64,000 bases of DNA from Bursaphelenchus xylophilus (lineage: Eukaryota > Nematoda > Chromadorea > Rhabditida > Aphelenchoididae): assembly GCA_904066235.2 (NCBI GenBank), contig CAJFCV020000004.1, positions 8,370,001 to 8,434,000 on the forward strand. The letters run 5' to 3'. Shown in pieces: positions 23,146 to 36,721 of this stretch. The notes under the pieces were generated by a model. That model saw only the letters and a program-made list of their open reading frames with translations, was not told where the DNA came from and made no database searches. The stretch's first letter is position 1, and each line of letters starts with the position of its first letter. Made by a program: the position numbers and the translations under genes.

Positions 23146-26100
23146 ACTGCTCGAGAAGCTGAGATAAAATTGTGATAGTAAAATGTCGGAAATTGAATAA
23201 TTTATTTTTTCAACATCCCCTTTATGTTGTTCATACAATATTGAATAGTATTATATTCAAGACAGCCTGATTTCCAACATTTTCGGCCAAAAAACACGGC
23301 CCTATCTAGTAAAGCGAAGTGAAAACTTTCGTTTATTTCGTATTTTATTTTTGTATGCCAACTAGCTCATTTGTACGGTTAACTATTTGATTGTTTCTTG
23401 TTCTTTCTTTTTTTTATTAAAATAAATTACTTTCATAAGATTGTTGAGATCTGTTGTTTTTTTTTGTGGGATGGGTAATGTAATTTTTATCGCGAAGGTG
23501 TTGCAAACAGTGTTTGGGAAGTTTATATCACCGCAAAAAATGTTTTGACACGTTATTTCCCTTTCCTTCCGGCTCCAATCACCAAATAAACGATATTTCT
23601 TACATGTATCAAAGATTACACCCGATATCTCTCATCGTAAATCTCTCATTGAGTGTAAAACACATTTTTCACGCTTGAAGAGCCACTTCAAGGAGTCCAG
23701 AAAGGATGTTGAATAAATTGGCAAAAGAGTAAAAGACGGAAATTGCGCATTTTTCCTCCTTGGTTAACTTGTGCATAAATTAGTTGGCTGGATCGGAAGG
23801 GGACGAGGGAACGATTAGGTTATTTGGTTACCGTATTCTTGAGTTTTTTGATGCCTTTTCAAGTTGAGGACGTTTTTTTTGTGCTTTTGACGTTTTCGAA
23901 ATTCGCCGTTGGCACGTAAATGCGAGTACATTCCTTCTTGAATGTATAGTTCTGAGACTTTTTGTCATTGTCGAATTTACAATCCCCCATCTTTATACCC
24001 TCCAAATTTTCATTTCTTTGAAATGAGATTGCTCAGAAAATGGGATTTCTTAGCGTGAGACAGCTCTTTGTTTAACGCCATATGTACTCTTATTGCTAGA
24101 TGTCACATACATCATCTATATGTTTCTTCCCATATTTCGGACGCATCCAGAAATGGAGTCAGATTCGGGAGGAATCCCCAGACGAGGATTACGCGGAATC
24201 AGTAGAGTTTCATTGTTCTCGGCCGCCGCCTTTGGCCGTTCATGTTTCAGGGTCCCGAGGGGGTCGCGTTTTTGGAAAATCTCGTTTCGAAAAGTTTTAT
24301 TCAAAAAACGAAAGGAAGAAGAATAGAAGTCTCCGCGCGCGACATTCCCGATGCAAACGGCCACGATTTGGCGGCCATAAAATGGGCTTACTTTATATAA
24401 TATGATCTGATGACATGGCAGTAGGAGATTCATAGAAAGGGTCAATGTTTCTGCCATCAGTTTATTTTTCAAGCTTTGAAAGAGGTTTGGGTTACTCGAT
24501 TGTAACTAAATTTAAATTTATTTACATACATTGGGGCGGACCTTGAGGGAATAAAGAAACACTCGGCTACTACAATGTGAAGGGAGGGGGTTGGGTTACA
24601 TCCGGACCAAAAAACCGATGGTCTGTGGACTATAAGGATTCTCCGAGGTCGGGTTTATCCGATATGACATGCTTAGTTAATCCAGACAACCTTGGATATT
24701 GTACTATGTCTACAACAATGAGATTTTAGAGAATTACTTGTTTTCTGTCCTTAGAGAATGTGCAGAGTACGGTAGCGTCCTCAAGCCCAAGTACATTCCT
24801 TTGTTGGCCCATTATGTTTTTCGTTTTGCATGCTTAAACATTTGAACTCCTTAAATTTGCTTGTTCTTATGTTCGCCCCTCCAATTTCCTCATCCTCTGC
24901 AAGACACTACATCTTAACGGCTTGAAAATAAATAAATTTTAATGCGCATTTTTGGTGCGGGCCAGGGGGATCGTGTTTTCGCCGAAAGAAGTTATTCTTC
25001 CGTGGGTTGTTATTCATCCCGTGAATGGCGATTTTTTATTTTTTAAGAGGCCGGATGCAACCAAATGTGGCCCATTTTTCTCCCATGTCCAAAATATCTT
25101 CTTACATTTATTTTTTGGAAGAAGGAAGGAGATTTTGCACGGGGTTGTTTTTCGGCTGTGGGATAATGTAAAGTGCCTACGGCTATATTATGTCTAGGGA
25201 GAGGGTTACGGAGGGTGGATTTGAATGGGTACAGATTCATGGTCCAAGTATTGGTTAGACAAGGGGAAAACATACAAAAAGTAGGTGTTGTTTTGAGAGC
25301 AAAAATTGAAATCATGCTTTTATGACTGATTTTTTACAATTTTTTTTGATCTGTCTATGCCAATTTTATTTTTTTCAAATTTTCTGACCTTGTAGGGACA
25401 ACATAATATTCCCGTTCAAGTACAATGTGATTCAAGAAAGATTTAGGAAGTTTTTGATGCCTCTTTTATGGTGACATTTTACCTATGTCACCTTTATTCT
25501 AAAAATTGTGGGGTTTGGTGAAAAATAGTCATCCTTGGAAATGAGATTTCATATACGCTAAATATCGTGTATTCCTCGTCTAAGACTGATTCTGTGTCAA
25601 GTTTCTTCAAGTTCTGCAAAATTTATCTTGCGTAAATTAATACAGCGTGCTCCTTTGAACTCGGAACGAATGTTTTCTAGAATGAGTGACAAGTTCCTGA
25701 ACCTTCATTTGCATTCTTGCTAATCCTTGTGTGAGCGACGTTTAATCAACATTCTTCGCAAAAACATATCCTTTTGCTGGGAATGTTCACACTATTCTCC
25801 CACGTGATTTGTTATAACCAAATCTTCGTGAACACTTGAGCGTTCAAGTTGTTTTTGATGCCCGGCTTCGTCTTTGACCCCACCAACGAGTTTATTGTTG
25901 ATCTTTTTTTTATCATCTGTATGTGCGCCGGGATAGAATTATAAGACGCGGATATGGTCCATGAGAAAATTTATAATTCCTTTGGCGTTCTGAATCCGTT
26001 TTTTTTGTGTATTCCGGGCCGGACAATTCGGGCCGAAAAGGAGATATTGAAAAACTTTGAGAAGCCTCAAATGACTAGCCAAAAAAATTGGGCCGGTTCT

Positions 26101-26860
26101 GCAATTCGTCTCAACGACTAGCCAAAAATTTAGATTGAGTGTGCACTTCCTAAAAATCTCCAGGAAAACATAAATATTTACTTTTATACTGTTGTTGTCA
26201 AGGCGCCATTTTTTTCTTGAATCCGAAGACTCTCGGCGTCGGAGCTGTTTTCCGCCGAATCCCTGATGTGTCCAAAACTATTAGACGGCCCCCTAATTTG
26301 AATACACGTTGGGATAATTAAATGTCACTCACGAATTTCAATTCCCTTATCTGTCAGCGGCAGGGCTTTTCCGCAAACATCTTCGCATTTTAAGTGTTCT
26401 CGGCCCCGCTAAATTTTTAATTTTGCCCAAGTTTTTCTGGCACTTTATATATATGAAAAACGGAGACGGAAGTGTTCTACGGTATCGGACGTCTTCATAT
26501 GAATATTTTGTTTTTCTGGAACAGTGCATGGAGGATTGGTTGTAGGATTGGAATTGTTAGTGAGTGGGAAAATGCTCGGCTTTTCCACTTACCCCGACGA
26601 TGTCAAGAACTCTTTAGACTCGAGTATTTATTTCAAGTTATGGCGTCGGCTTAATCCCTTACACCTTTTGTAAATCATTTATTTTTTGTCATCACCCTTC
26701 AAAACTTCATTTGTAGTTTTGTATTTTATTTTAAAGGCCTTGAGGGCCTCCTAAATATTTTTTAAATTTGTAGTCGAAAATTTTAATACGAATATTCTCC
26801 GTTTCTTTGCGAGTCTTAAACATCTGCGGTCTATAAATTTTTAATTTCTTTTTTTTTCAG
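23146..26860. other. Gene-poor 3.7 kb region
   Basis: I see no spliced gene, RNA gene or clear repeat pair here. The first 300 bases are 3' UTR of SEC24. The DNA is AT-rich with many poly-T runs; open frames up to 118 codons near 24.1-24.5 kb lack family features and good splice context. The last part should hold the promoter of the NDNF-like gene. A pair of short copies of ACTAGCCAAAAA lies near 26.07-26.13 kb. Confidence 0.5.
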
Positions 26861-29677
26861 ATGCTTCTCTTTTGCTTGTTACTGTATAGCGCCTTTACGG
26901 TATTTTCTAGCGCTTTAGAGCCCACTCGAGAGTTTCTAGAACTAAATAAAGAACACATTTTGCGGGTCTCTCCATATACTGGAGCTGCATTTTATGTAAT
27001 CAAATTACCGAAGGAGAATGAGCCGCTCTTTATGTATGTCACACCGTGCAGCTCGGCGGTTCACTGGCAACTCCGGATACCCAATCAGTTTGGTAAGAGA
27101 GCCTGCGTCAGCTTTATAAATAGATATAATCTGGCCATCTAAGACGCAAAGGGTATATTTGTCATCATCAAAAAGATGATAAATTTTTTGATGACTGGGA
27201 CAGTCTTAGCCAGACGTATACCGGCTGAATACTAAATAGTACCTAATCTACTCTTCTTATTTTTCTATTTCCAGTCCTCGGCCCCTACTTGCCCTCGCAC
27301 TCAGAGCATTTCGACCACATATTGCACATGCGAATTCCACCGCTGATTGAGTATCGTGGCGACGTTGACTTCAAGGATCACCTCATTTTACTGGCCGGAG
27401 AAGAAAATGACAAACGAATGCATTTCTACGCAAATTCGATTGAAGCCCATTACGTTGTCCTCAATATGACCTCGGATCATTTCTCAGCAGCCAAGGTGTT
27501 CTTCAGCACCGATCAGCAGACCTTGGACGAGTTCTATCCCAACTTGGATGATCATAATCGCTTCCATGTGGACGTGAAGAGCAAGGGGAATGTCAACGAG
27601 GTCAGAATTGATTGGGTAATCCCGGAATTCGTGAAATCAGAGCCTGGGAAGTACAAGTATTGCCTGCTGATTAGTGATCATGCTGACGAACATTCAATGT
27701 GCGAGCACTTCAACATCGACACAGAATATATCCATTGCGCACATGGCAATGAAAGCGAGATTACAATACCTTCATTACGGTAGGTTGAGAACACAGTACG
27801 GTGATAAAATGAGTGCAGATCCGGAAAAAGGCACTTCCTATCCATGTTCCTGATTAATCAAAAGACAAAGGGAAAGACGGCTTTTGCTACGCAAGAAGTG
27901 TTCATAAAGGACACAACAGCCAAGAAGAAGGTCGAGGAAATCGGATATAGCAATGTAAGTGATATTTTTGACAGGTTTTTTTACTGTATTTCAACTCGTT
28001 CAGAACATGACACTTTTGGATTCGGCGCTCTCTGTGAATTCCATTCCATTGCCTAAGGGTTCTTACGTCAACTACACCTATATTGCGTCACAGTCACCGC
28101 AGGCTAATGAGGTAAGTTGTTTGAAATTGAGAGATTATACAAAATAAGTGAAAGTGCGACAATTTTTCGAGTTTACGTACGAAAAGTTTCAGCTTTTTTT
28201 ACTTGAGAAGGTAATGTTCCTACGAAAAATTAAAAAAATCGTTGAATATTTTGAGTAAACGAATGTGCCGTGCCTGTTAAAGTTTTGAGAAGTCGATATG
28301 TGACCAAGGCTTAATGTGTGTCCAATTTTGGAAGAAAATGTGAGCGTCTCACTTGAGGCTCTTCCCTTGCTTGAAAACGTTTTCTAAAATTTTGTTATCC
28401 CGACTTTCATCCAATTCCACAACCCCTGTGTCAAAAGAAATTTCTTGAAACTTTTTTCTCAATCTGTCTCAAGTTTCAAATCTCCCGGAGCTCCACTTTA
28501 ACCTCTCTTTTTTCAGTTCATCCTTCTCATCAACGCTTGCAACGGCTACGTTTCCTGCGAAGTCATCCGCAACAACTCTCTGATCTACAAAGCCGCCGAT
28601 TTCATCGGATTCAAGCGGTACGTGATTTCGGCGCGGTTCCTGAATTCGCCCAATTTTTCAGATTTGTCATCAAGACCGGGAAGGATGACATAATTAAAAT
28701 CAACGTGATCAACAGCGATCACGTGAATGTCCGGTATTGGATATGGGCTTCGGCGAATGAAGAGAACTCTCCGTTTCCATCGCTCCCATTCGACCGGAGT
28801 ATTCGACTGGTCGAGCGACAATGCAACGCCGTGAAACTGGAATGGCTGCGGGCGAATGACGATGAGAATACGCGGTATTGTGTGCATATTCGGGTGGGTT
28901 TGAAAGCTTGACTATAAATGAAAAAAATCAGAAGCATGAAAATGTTCTTTGAATTTATTACGCTGACAGAAAAAGTGCTCGGAATGCAATGCGCTCAGAT
29001 TTTCTTTAGATTTTACGTACATCGAGCATAGCCAGGTATAAATTCCTGAAAGTTCTACTTAGGGCGTTGTCTGTGAACCCTATTTATTCAACAATCCTTG
29101 CTGCTGAGAGAATACACAAAATTCAGAGAGCGGCCCGAGAGAAAAACGAGTTTTCGGAATGTGTTTGCCAATTACAGGCGAAAAAATTTTTTTTCTGGTA
29201 ACATTTCCGTCTTCACTAGAATCTGACGATGGAGCATTTAGAACACTTCCCTGTTAGGTCTCTAGCATCATCTAATGTCAGGCCAAACAGATAGATTCTT
29301 CCAAAAATCTCATCTACCTATGGCCACCCCCCAGCCCTCCGGGTAGTCTTTGAGATTTGCTGCCTATATGCGTCCACTAAACACTAAATTATTTCCAGGA
29401 GAGCAGAAATGATTACCTAACCGACATGGTCAACGAGCCCTCTCAAATGTGCTGGTCCCAAATGCCGGTTGGCCGGAAAGTTGTCTGTGTGCTCCCCAAT
29501 CAAATGACGTCATCGGATCTGCATAGCCCTGGGTTCTTGAATCTTGGAGCCACAGTTGATTCTCTCAAAAATTCAACAATGTATCGATTTGATTTGTCGG
29601 TCCAAAGAATGGACCGAAAAGACGCCCAGCCCTTGCCTTATCGACCGATCTTTGTGCGGACCTTGAAAGATTGTTAG
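26861..29677 (+). CDS. Secreted NDNF/Nord-family protein
   Basis: Seven exons join in frame: 26861-27092, 27275-27779, 27819-27954, 28004-28111, 28517-28617, 28662-28893 and 29399-29677, giving 530 residues. A signal peptide opens the protein (MLLFCLLLYSAFTVFSSA). The order of blocks matches neuron-derived neurotrophic factor: an N-terminal region with YVTPCSSAVHWQLRIP, a fibronectin-III-like stretch around VDWVIPEF-like VRIDWVIPEF and YKYCLLISD, then ACNGYVSCEVIRNN, a second region with VKLEWLRA and RYCVHIR, and a cysteine-containing end. NDNF/Nord proteins are secreted neuronal or matrix-bound modulators; function in nematodes is not shown here. The acceptor TTTTTTTTCAG touches the ATG, so trans-splicing should leave almost no 5' UTR. 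The last intron (28894-29398) holds a piece of a family D repeat. Confidence 0.88.
28960..29055. repeat. Fragment of family D repeat
   Basis: AAAAGTGCTCGGAATGCAAT followed by GCGCTCAGATTTTCTTTAGA matches the terminal block of the fuller family D element at 61656-62106. Only one end is clear. It lies in the last intron of the NDNF-like gene. Confidence 0.55.
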
Positions 29678-30081
29678 TTGTACATATTCTGTCATATTTT
29701 AGAGGCGATTCAGACATTAAATAAGATATTCTATTTATTCCTTTATTCATTGCTTGGCTGCTTTGATTATTAGAAGGGAAAATACGATGAATTCTGGTGC
29801 GAAAATGAGTTCAAATAAATGTGTATTATTTAAGACAAGATAGACGGACTATGTACAGGATCACTGTAGGATGGATATGTCAAGACAATAGTAATTTCAT
29901 AAGAATTTCAGACTCTTCTGATAGAAAATCTCCTAAATTTAGGGTACCTCCTCATGAACAAGGTCATAATGTTGTTCAAGAATATTTGCAACTGTGAAAT
30001 TTCATCTAATTAAATGTGATATGTAAAGCGGAAGGAAAATTGGGCACAAAAATGACAAGAAATAAAGAAAAGACCTAGAGT
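29678..30081. other. Convergent intergenic region
   Basis: 3' flanks of the NDNF-like and MFS genes; nothing else seen. Confidence 0.4.
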
Positions 30082-32162
30082 TTAGCCAATGTTAACCTTG
30101 GCCTGAAGACTTGGGACATTGATTGGATGGACCGTATGGGGCCGATGTTTCGAGGGCTCTCGGGAGAAGTCATTTCCAGTCCACGGAGCCGGATCCGCCG
30201 AACACATGATGCAGAACATCAGGTTGGAGACAACAAGTACACCGGCTACGGTGAGGAAGACGATACGCCATTGCTCGGGGGTATTTTCTGGGGTCACTCC
30301 ATCCACAAGGAAGGGGACAATCAACATGGTGATGGTAATGCCTGGAAAGATTTTGGAATCACAAAATATTTTTTAGAAAAAGCTTAATCTTCATTTGTAT
30401 CAAGTGTCGTCAAAATCTGAGCTTTGCACAAGGGCACTTATTCTGTAATCTCTTTCTGACTATTTCTCTGACTTGTAATCAATACTGAAAGTTCAAAAAA
30501 TAGAACTTGACCTGGTTAAACGTCTTATTTTTTGAAATTTCCCCTTCTTACCCAATGAAATATTTCCGGTGACAAAATGACTGTACTGCTTTGAAACCAA
30601 CGGCCCAGCTTTGAAGAATCCCCCCGTCGTAAACCCGAGAGCTCCTGCGCTCAATCCAAATAAAAACAGACACGCCGTCGGTATGCTTGTCGGGAAAAAT
30701 GCCAACGCCGTCAATGAGATGGCACCACCAAAGAAGGCGATCGAGTTGTAGGTTCTGAGCTTATTCGTTTCGGATAAGCATCGGATTTTGTCGGAGGAAA
30801 ATCCGGCCAGAAGCTTCAAACAAAATTGGGCCAACGGCGCCACCGCCGAAGAGATGCCGCTGCTGTGGACCGGGAAGTGTAGGACGGCGTTCATGTAGGT
30901 GGGAGAGTAGAGGAACATCATGTTGACACATACAAAGTTCCCCAAGGCCGCGACCCAGACAGCCCACACAGCGGGGGTTGAGAGGATCTCCTTGTAGGGG
31001 ATGTTGCGCTGCTCTTTCTTGGACATTTCCGCTTTTCCGACGGCGATTTTGCCGAGTTCCACTTGGCCAACGAACGGGTGTTTTCCTGGAAAGAAACGTT
31101 CAAGTTATCAGTCCTATATCAGTGGTCAAACACTAAAAATTGATAAAAATTACTTTAATTTTCATGACTTATCTGAATAAACTTACGAGGACTGTTTCTG
31201 TAGAAAGTCCCGAACAAAATGAACATGATTGTAGAGAAGGCCGCATGGAAGTAGAAGACACTTGGCCATTTCCAAGCACTCGTACAAAGAGCACCACTGA
31301 TGGGCATCGTCAATGCGGGAGAAAGTTGAACATAAGCCACCAATACGGAGACGAACAGCCCGTTTTGTTTGTAATAGGTCCATTTGAAAGTGAATGCGCC
31401 AATAACCGGGAAATTACAAGCAAATGCAATGCCTTGAACAATACGGGCCGCTAAAGTGTAATAGAACCCATTGATAATACAGTAAGGAAGAGCGGCCGTA
31501 GCGGCGGCAGAAAGGAGGCCAAGAAATGTGAAGACGGTGCGAGTTCCAAAACGACTGACCTGAAATATATTTTATAAAGGTTACAAAGTTACAAAGTAGT
31601 CTAAATTATGGAATATGCTGTGAAAAGGATTGCTTACAAGATTAACAATAACAAAATTGGCAACCAACGCGCTGGCAGCCACCGCTGAAGTCAGATAACT
31701 CTTTTGGCGGCTTGTGAAGATCGTGGCTTTGGATGCAAAGTCATCAAGCATCAAATCGGACGTCGAATTCTCTCCGTCCCCAGCAAAACAAATGACCGCA
31801 AAATTAAATGCAAGAATATTGGACCAGACACTGGCCAAACACAACAGTACCATGATCATGATGAGGAAGCGGGTTCGGGTGTGGAAAACTTTGGTACAGC
31901 CCAGAGTAAAGTCACCCTCTTCTCGATGACGACGAAGGGATGCCTAAAAGATGATCACATCAGAGATATGATGAAAAATGAATGGTAAAATAGTACTATG
32001 TTGTAATATTACCGAGATGGCTTGAGTAATGGATCTCACAGACCCGAGAGCCGACGATTGCCCACTCCCTCGGCGTTTGCCGTTCTTCTGAGGCTCCGGA
32101 TCCATGTCCACATTGGTCTCCAAAGTGGACGTCTGACTCACCGACGTGGTTAATTTTCCCAT
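30082..32162 (-). CDS. Major facilitator transporter, SLC17-like
   Basis: Five exons join in frame: 32013-32162, 31638-31943, 31187-31559, 30552-31085 and 30082-30341, giving 540 residues. About 50 polar cytosolic residues (TLETNVDMDPEPQKNGKRRG) precede KVFHTRTRFLIMIMVLLCLA, the first helix. Some twelve hydrophobic segments follow, including YYTLAARIVQGIAFACNFPV, a loop 4 region typical of anion/phosphate-cotransporter-like MFS proteins, and GFTTGGFFKAGPLVSKQYSH late in the second half. There are possible N-glycosylation sites in the first lumenal/extracellular loop (GENSTSD). The substrate cannot be read from sequence; SLC17 members move organic anions or phosphate with sodium or protons. 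A TTTTAG acceptor lies 4 bases before the ATG on the minus strand. Confidence 0.87.
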
Positions 32163-35100
32163 TTTTCTAAAATACGATCCACAATGTATTAATTCTTATA
32201 AAAAATATTGGTAAACCCGGATTAGTCATCAAAAAATGTTTTTGCGAAAAAACGATTTGAAATTTAAAATCACATATTTTAAAAATGGAATACCTTGGTG
32301 GAAACTTTAAATAATCAGACAGTCAAAGATCGAACTCGAGGAATTTCAACCGGCAATAAAAGAAATGGCTAAACAAATACGTTATGATGTTAAATTTTAT
32401 TGGCATCGGTAGCAATGAATTGTGAAAATGTTCTTGGGAATTACAAGGAGCGATAAGAATGCTATCAGTCTCAAAAGATCTAATAAAAGGGAATCAGAAA
32501 AGTTTATTCTTCATAAATCATTTGTCAAAACCCATCTTTCCGAGCTAGTTATATTATGGAGAGCATTAGAAAACAATGCAGTAATAAAGGAAGGCGTTGC
32601 TTTTAAAAGTGTATTTAGCCAATTGCAGTTACTTTGATAACGTATTGGTTGCTATTATGCTGATAAAAATGGACCATTTTTTGTTTATTATGAAAAGCTG
32701 TATGGAATGGACTCTCGATTCGCAAATAAATTATGACATTTCGTATCAAAGCTCAAAGTTCAGAGACAAATCTAGATCTAGTTTTTTGGCCAGAAAAGCG
32801 ATATAAATTTTTGAAGCTATGTCACAAACAAAAAATATGTATGATAATCGGTAGGAAAACCCGACCAGATTGCTTGACGACCTAATCACCCTCTCCAAAC
32901 CAAGCCAACTCCCCAAAATGCGGCATTTTTATTCAAATTTCCCCCCGAACCAGAGATCACAACGCGCGCTCAGCCAAGCCGGCCTTGTGTAATACACCGC
33001 CAAAAAGGAAAGCCGCCATTGATCTCAAGTTTAAGTTTAGATAAGGCGATTCATCACAACTCCGATCCGAGACCACCGCGCATTCAATTTTTTTTTCGTT
33101 TCACGCAAGAAAGATATCCATGACGTCTGTTTTTATACCCATCTTCGAATGAAACGATGATAAAAAGAAGGTCTCCAAAGTTCGAGAGATAATAATCAGG
33201 CATATGGTACGGATACATAGTTGAGGGGTCAGTTTCCGAAAATAATCGGAACCATCAGGTGTTTGCATACGATCAGCCATATTTGTCTGATTTTTAAAAG
33301 TTATTACGATTCATAAATTTTAATGAAGACAAGTGATCGTTGATAGCCCATGTTTTTAATGGTTTGGGAAAAAATTATCTGGTCTGTGACTTTAACCACC
33401 GGTCGAATGAAAGAGGACCCCATAAAAATTAACAAGGGAAGTGCCCCAAGGATAATGCCCAGGTTTCCTTTAAATTTCAGATAGATACCGGACCTTAATA
33501 AATACATGTCTATCAAGGAAGACTTAGTGTCAAATTCTGACCAAGTTTTGGCTTGAAAGTCTTGATCGTTACTGCAAAGCGCGAGCTAGAAATCTTTCAT
33601 ATACATTGACAAAATAAATTTAAAATTGCGGCCAGTTTTCGCACTTTAAGAACTTCCTCTAAAAAAACAGCTACAGTAATCCCCCAACAAAAACGTCATT
33701 CAAAATATCCCGCACTGAATTCACACGAAATTGCAGGGAACACTTGAAACCCAACTTTTATACCGCGGCATCGACCCGTTTCCAGAAAATGGTCGGAACG
33801 CCTGGTCGGCGGACAAAATAACACAAGAATGGGAAATGTCACCCGCAGTAAATGTCATCGCCATTCACCGCAGAGCGAAGTGATTTCTGTGCTCGGTAAC
33901 TCATTCGTCTTTGAGTTACCATAGACCCGTCAGGTTATTTTATGGACTTTAGATCGGAACTGACAAGACTTTTGCGGTTGTAATGCTTTCATAATACCCA
34001 AAGTAACAGCTATTGTGACAAGAGTGGGGAGTTGAAATCATGAGCTTCGAGAAAAGTTTTGGGTAATTTTATTTACTAACAGGGAAAGTGCTCAAAGTGC
34101 AGCGCTTAGATTTTAATGAAACTTGGCACAGATGTATTATATGTATAGCTATGTATATCCATGCGTATAGATTCATTTTTTAAACCAAGCAAAATTCGTT
34201 GCTCACGTTTTTTAGAAACAGTGGAGATTCTTGGTCCGCTGATGATAATTCAACAGTGTTTTTGCGAATTTATGATGTTTCTGCCACAAATCAATCTTTT
34301 ACCCACAAAAAAGAAAAATATTTTCAAATTTTTTTTTCTTTGGCGACTCTCCACATCTCGTAAACTCTTTTGTCGGGAAAGTATATGGCATAAATCTCCC
34401 CTGCAAAGCGCGAGCAAAAAAAATAGATGACTTAATATAACAGACCCAACATGTATAAAACTTGAAGGAGATCAAACTGTTGCGCTTTGATGAATATTCT
34501 AATCCTTATAAGTAATCAATATCCATAACCCTCGCAAAAAAACAAAACCAACAAACAAAACACTCTGAACCACACATGAGTCCTTCAATAACTGCTCCTT
34601 GGAAAAACATTCCTCCTATCAGAGGCCAACATGTTAAAGCGAGGAGCCGTTACACTTAGATAAAACCCATTGACTTAGCGTAATAAATCAGATCCGAACC
34701 TTCTCCACAAATCTTCTACAAGCCAATTTTCAGAGCATTCTTTTTCGGATGACAAGAAACAACTCCCTGAGGCAACTGACATGTTTTTATCAGGCAAAAT
34801 GAAATATTCATCGTCGAACCTTCATAAATAAGAAATTATTGATAACAACAGATCAACGGGCAATTTACAAGCAGCGGCGGAGAATTAATCAATTCCGAAG
34901 TCATAAGCAGTCATTCTCAACTTTTCATAAACTATAAAGATAAAACGGAAGGGACAGATGAACGTTCAAAGAGCATCGTTCAATCCACTTGGATTCGTGG
35001 TTTTTATAAACGATCGAAACTGTCTTAAGATCGGTGATAATTCTGTTTATATGTGACGTTGGTTCTTGGCGGGGGTATAATTGGTAATCAGTGATGTTTA

Positions 35101-35674
35101 ATGGTATCAAATCATGACTTCAGGAGGAACTAACCTTATTTGGAAGCAAATAGTGATCTGCTCTAACCAGTAGTCACATTGGTGGGAAAATTACAGCCAA
35201 CAAAACAAAGCAAACAAGTCTAAATTCTGAAAAATGAAAAAAAAATCTCTAATTTATATAAGCACCGGGTATCATCTTTCTGCGGTTTCTGCAAAGTGCA
35301 AAGTAGAAAATTAAAAGAAATTTTGCACAATTCCGATATAATTTTGCGCCAAACTCCATTAAAATCTGTGTATTGTGTTTCGGGCACTCTTACAAGTGTA
35401 TCAAATCAATATTTTCACTTTTTACACATAATTCCTACGATAAGTTCAATTTTGACAGTTTTACAAGCAACCAACCCTTGTCAGTCCACCGTGAAAAGGC
35501 CGGCGGGAGTCATGCTTAATCGCATTAGAACCATTGTAATCGCTGAGATATTTAGCATAGCGGTTGAAAGATTATTTTTAATTTGCAGGTTCAACAACTC
35601 CACTTTATTTCAGATTACGGTAATTCTCCGAAAATTCATAGATGAATAAAAATTGTTGAGCAAATTTAGTTCAA
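32163..35674. other. 3.5 kb region without a supported gene
   Basis: Contains the promoter of the MFS gene and a family D repeat at about 34.08-34.49 kb, plus short pieces of the same repeat (GCAAAGCGCGAGCTAGAAAT at about 33575, GTTTCTGCAAAGTGCAAAGT at about 35286). Open frames are short and show no family marks. Confidence 0.45.
34079..34490. repeat. Family D repeat, degenerate copy
   Basis: Left block ACAGGGAAAGTGCTCAAAGT, then GCTTAGATTTTAATGAAACT and TGGCACAGATGTATTATATG, matches the left end of the element at 61656. An inner block CCCTGCAAAGCGCGAGC and a worn right side (AACTGTTGCGCTTTGATG) follow. Ends are approximate. Confidence 0.6.
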
Positions 35675-36576
35675 TCAATTACAACAACATTGACTAATTC
35701 GTTGTTGTTCTCGTGCGGAAAACAGGGGAGAAAGGAAGAAGAACCCGATTATATGACCAACAGCAACCGACGCAGCTATGGGAGTGTTGTAAGTCATGGT
35801 GATCATCATGAGAGAAAGCCCGAGGAACTCTTGGACGGCATGCAGAATGGACTGATATTGATGGTACTTGTCGGCAAGGACGTTTAGGGAAAATCTGAAG
35901 GAGTTATTGGTATTATATATTCGTATAATAAATTCATAAAGGAAGTGTTCGAAGTGCAACGGTCAGATTTTCTTTAAATTTTGCATAGAAATTTTGCTTA
36001 GGCCCCATAATAACTCCGCAATTTTTTAGCTCGCTCTTTGCAGTGGCAGCCGAGATATCCAACTATCTTTGCCACCTGGAAATTATGCGAGGCGGCCAGA
36101 GTGAGAAGCAGGCTTCTGATCTAAATATTATGTATGTTCAAAGTTTAACTAAAATTTAGCGTCGCAATTGGGACACTTCCCTTGATAATCAAAACCTACG
36201 GCCGAAATGGCTTTTCCGGCGCACAATGACAGTCGGAAGTCACCAACGTTCCATAATCAGGCTGCACATACTCCACATTACACTGATATACCTGAAAAGG
36301 TCCATCAATCAAAATGTCACTCAAACTATTCAAATAAACTGTCCATACATCCTCCTGGACGTCATCTTTTTGAAAAAGAATCAGCCGGGCTGTCCGCAAA
36401 AGCTCGTAGATGACTCCTAACGTAACGACACCAAGGCAAGACAGTATATACTCTGAAAATAAAGGAATTTTGTTAACTGTGAGCTATAGTTTACCTGTTT
36501 CATTTTGTGGGACCCATTGCTTCAACAGGATGTATTCCTTTATCCGGTAGTGAAAGGTCATAATCATCATCAGCAT
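35675..36576 (-). CDS. CTR-family copper transporter, paralog 2
   Basis: Three exons join in frame: 36495-36576, 36284-36452 and 35675-35894, giving 156 residues. The N-terminus is methionine-rich (MLMMIMTFHY) before KEYILLKQWVPQNETEYIL, the start of helix 1. Helix 2 carries the family motif MxxxM (LSLMMITMTY) and helix 3 the GxxxG packing motif (VGHIIGFFF). CTR proteins form trimers that take up copper(I). The donor at 36284 is the weak point: a phase-0 donor at 36292 looks stronger but leaves the last exon out of frame. The last intron holds a family D element. Only 145 bases separate it from paralog 1 upstream, so the pair may be an operon. Confidence 0.8.
35938..36184. mobile_element. Family D inverted-repeat element in CTR paralog 2 intron
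   Basis: Left end AAGGAAGTGTTCGAAGTGCA and right end TTGGGACACTTCCCTT are inverted copies, with inner GCTCGCTCTTTGCAGTGGCA as in other copies. About 247 bases, shorter than the 451-base copy at 61656-62106. No coding capacity. Confidence 0.7.
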
Positions 36577-36721
36577 CTTGGAAATTGGGTAGATCTATGT
36601 CCAGATTAATCTAATAACAGCGATTGCAAAGGTCTTTCATACAAAAGCAAATATTCTTTGTATGAAACATTGTGAAAGAAAAAACTGAGGGCTCGAAATA
36701 TAATTTATCCACAAAATCTCT

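Noticed and set aside
24093..24472. Open frames of 77-118 codons on both strands
   Set aside because: No family marks, no matching splice sites, no start context, overlapping on both strands; treated as chance.
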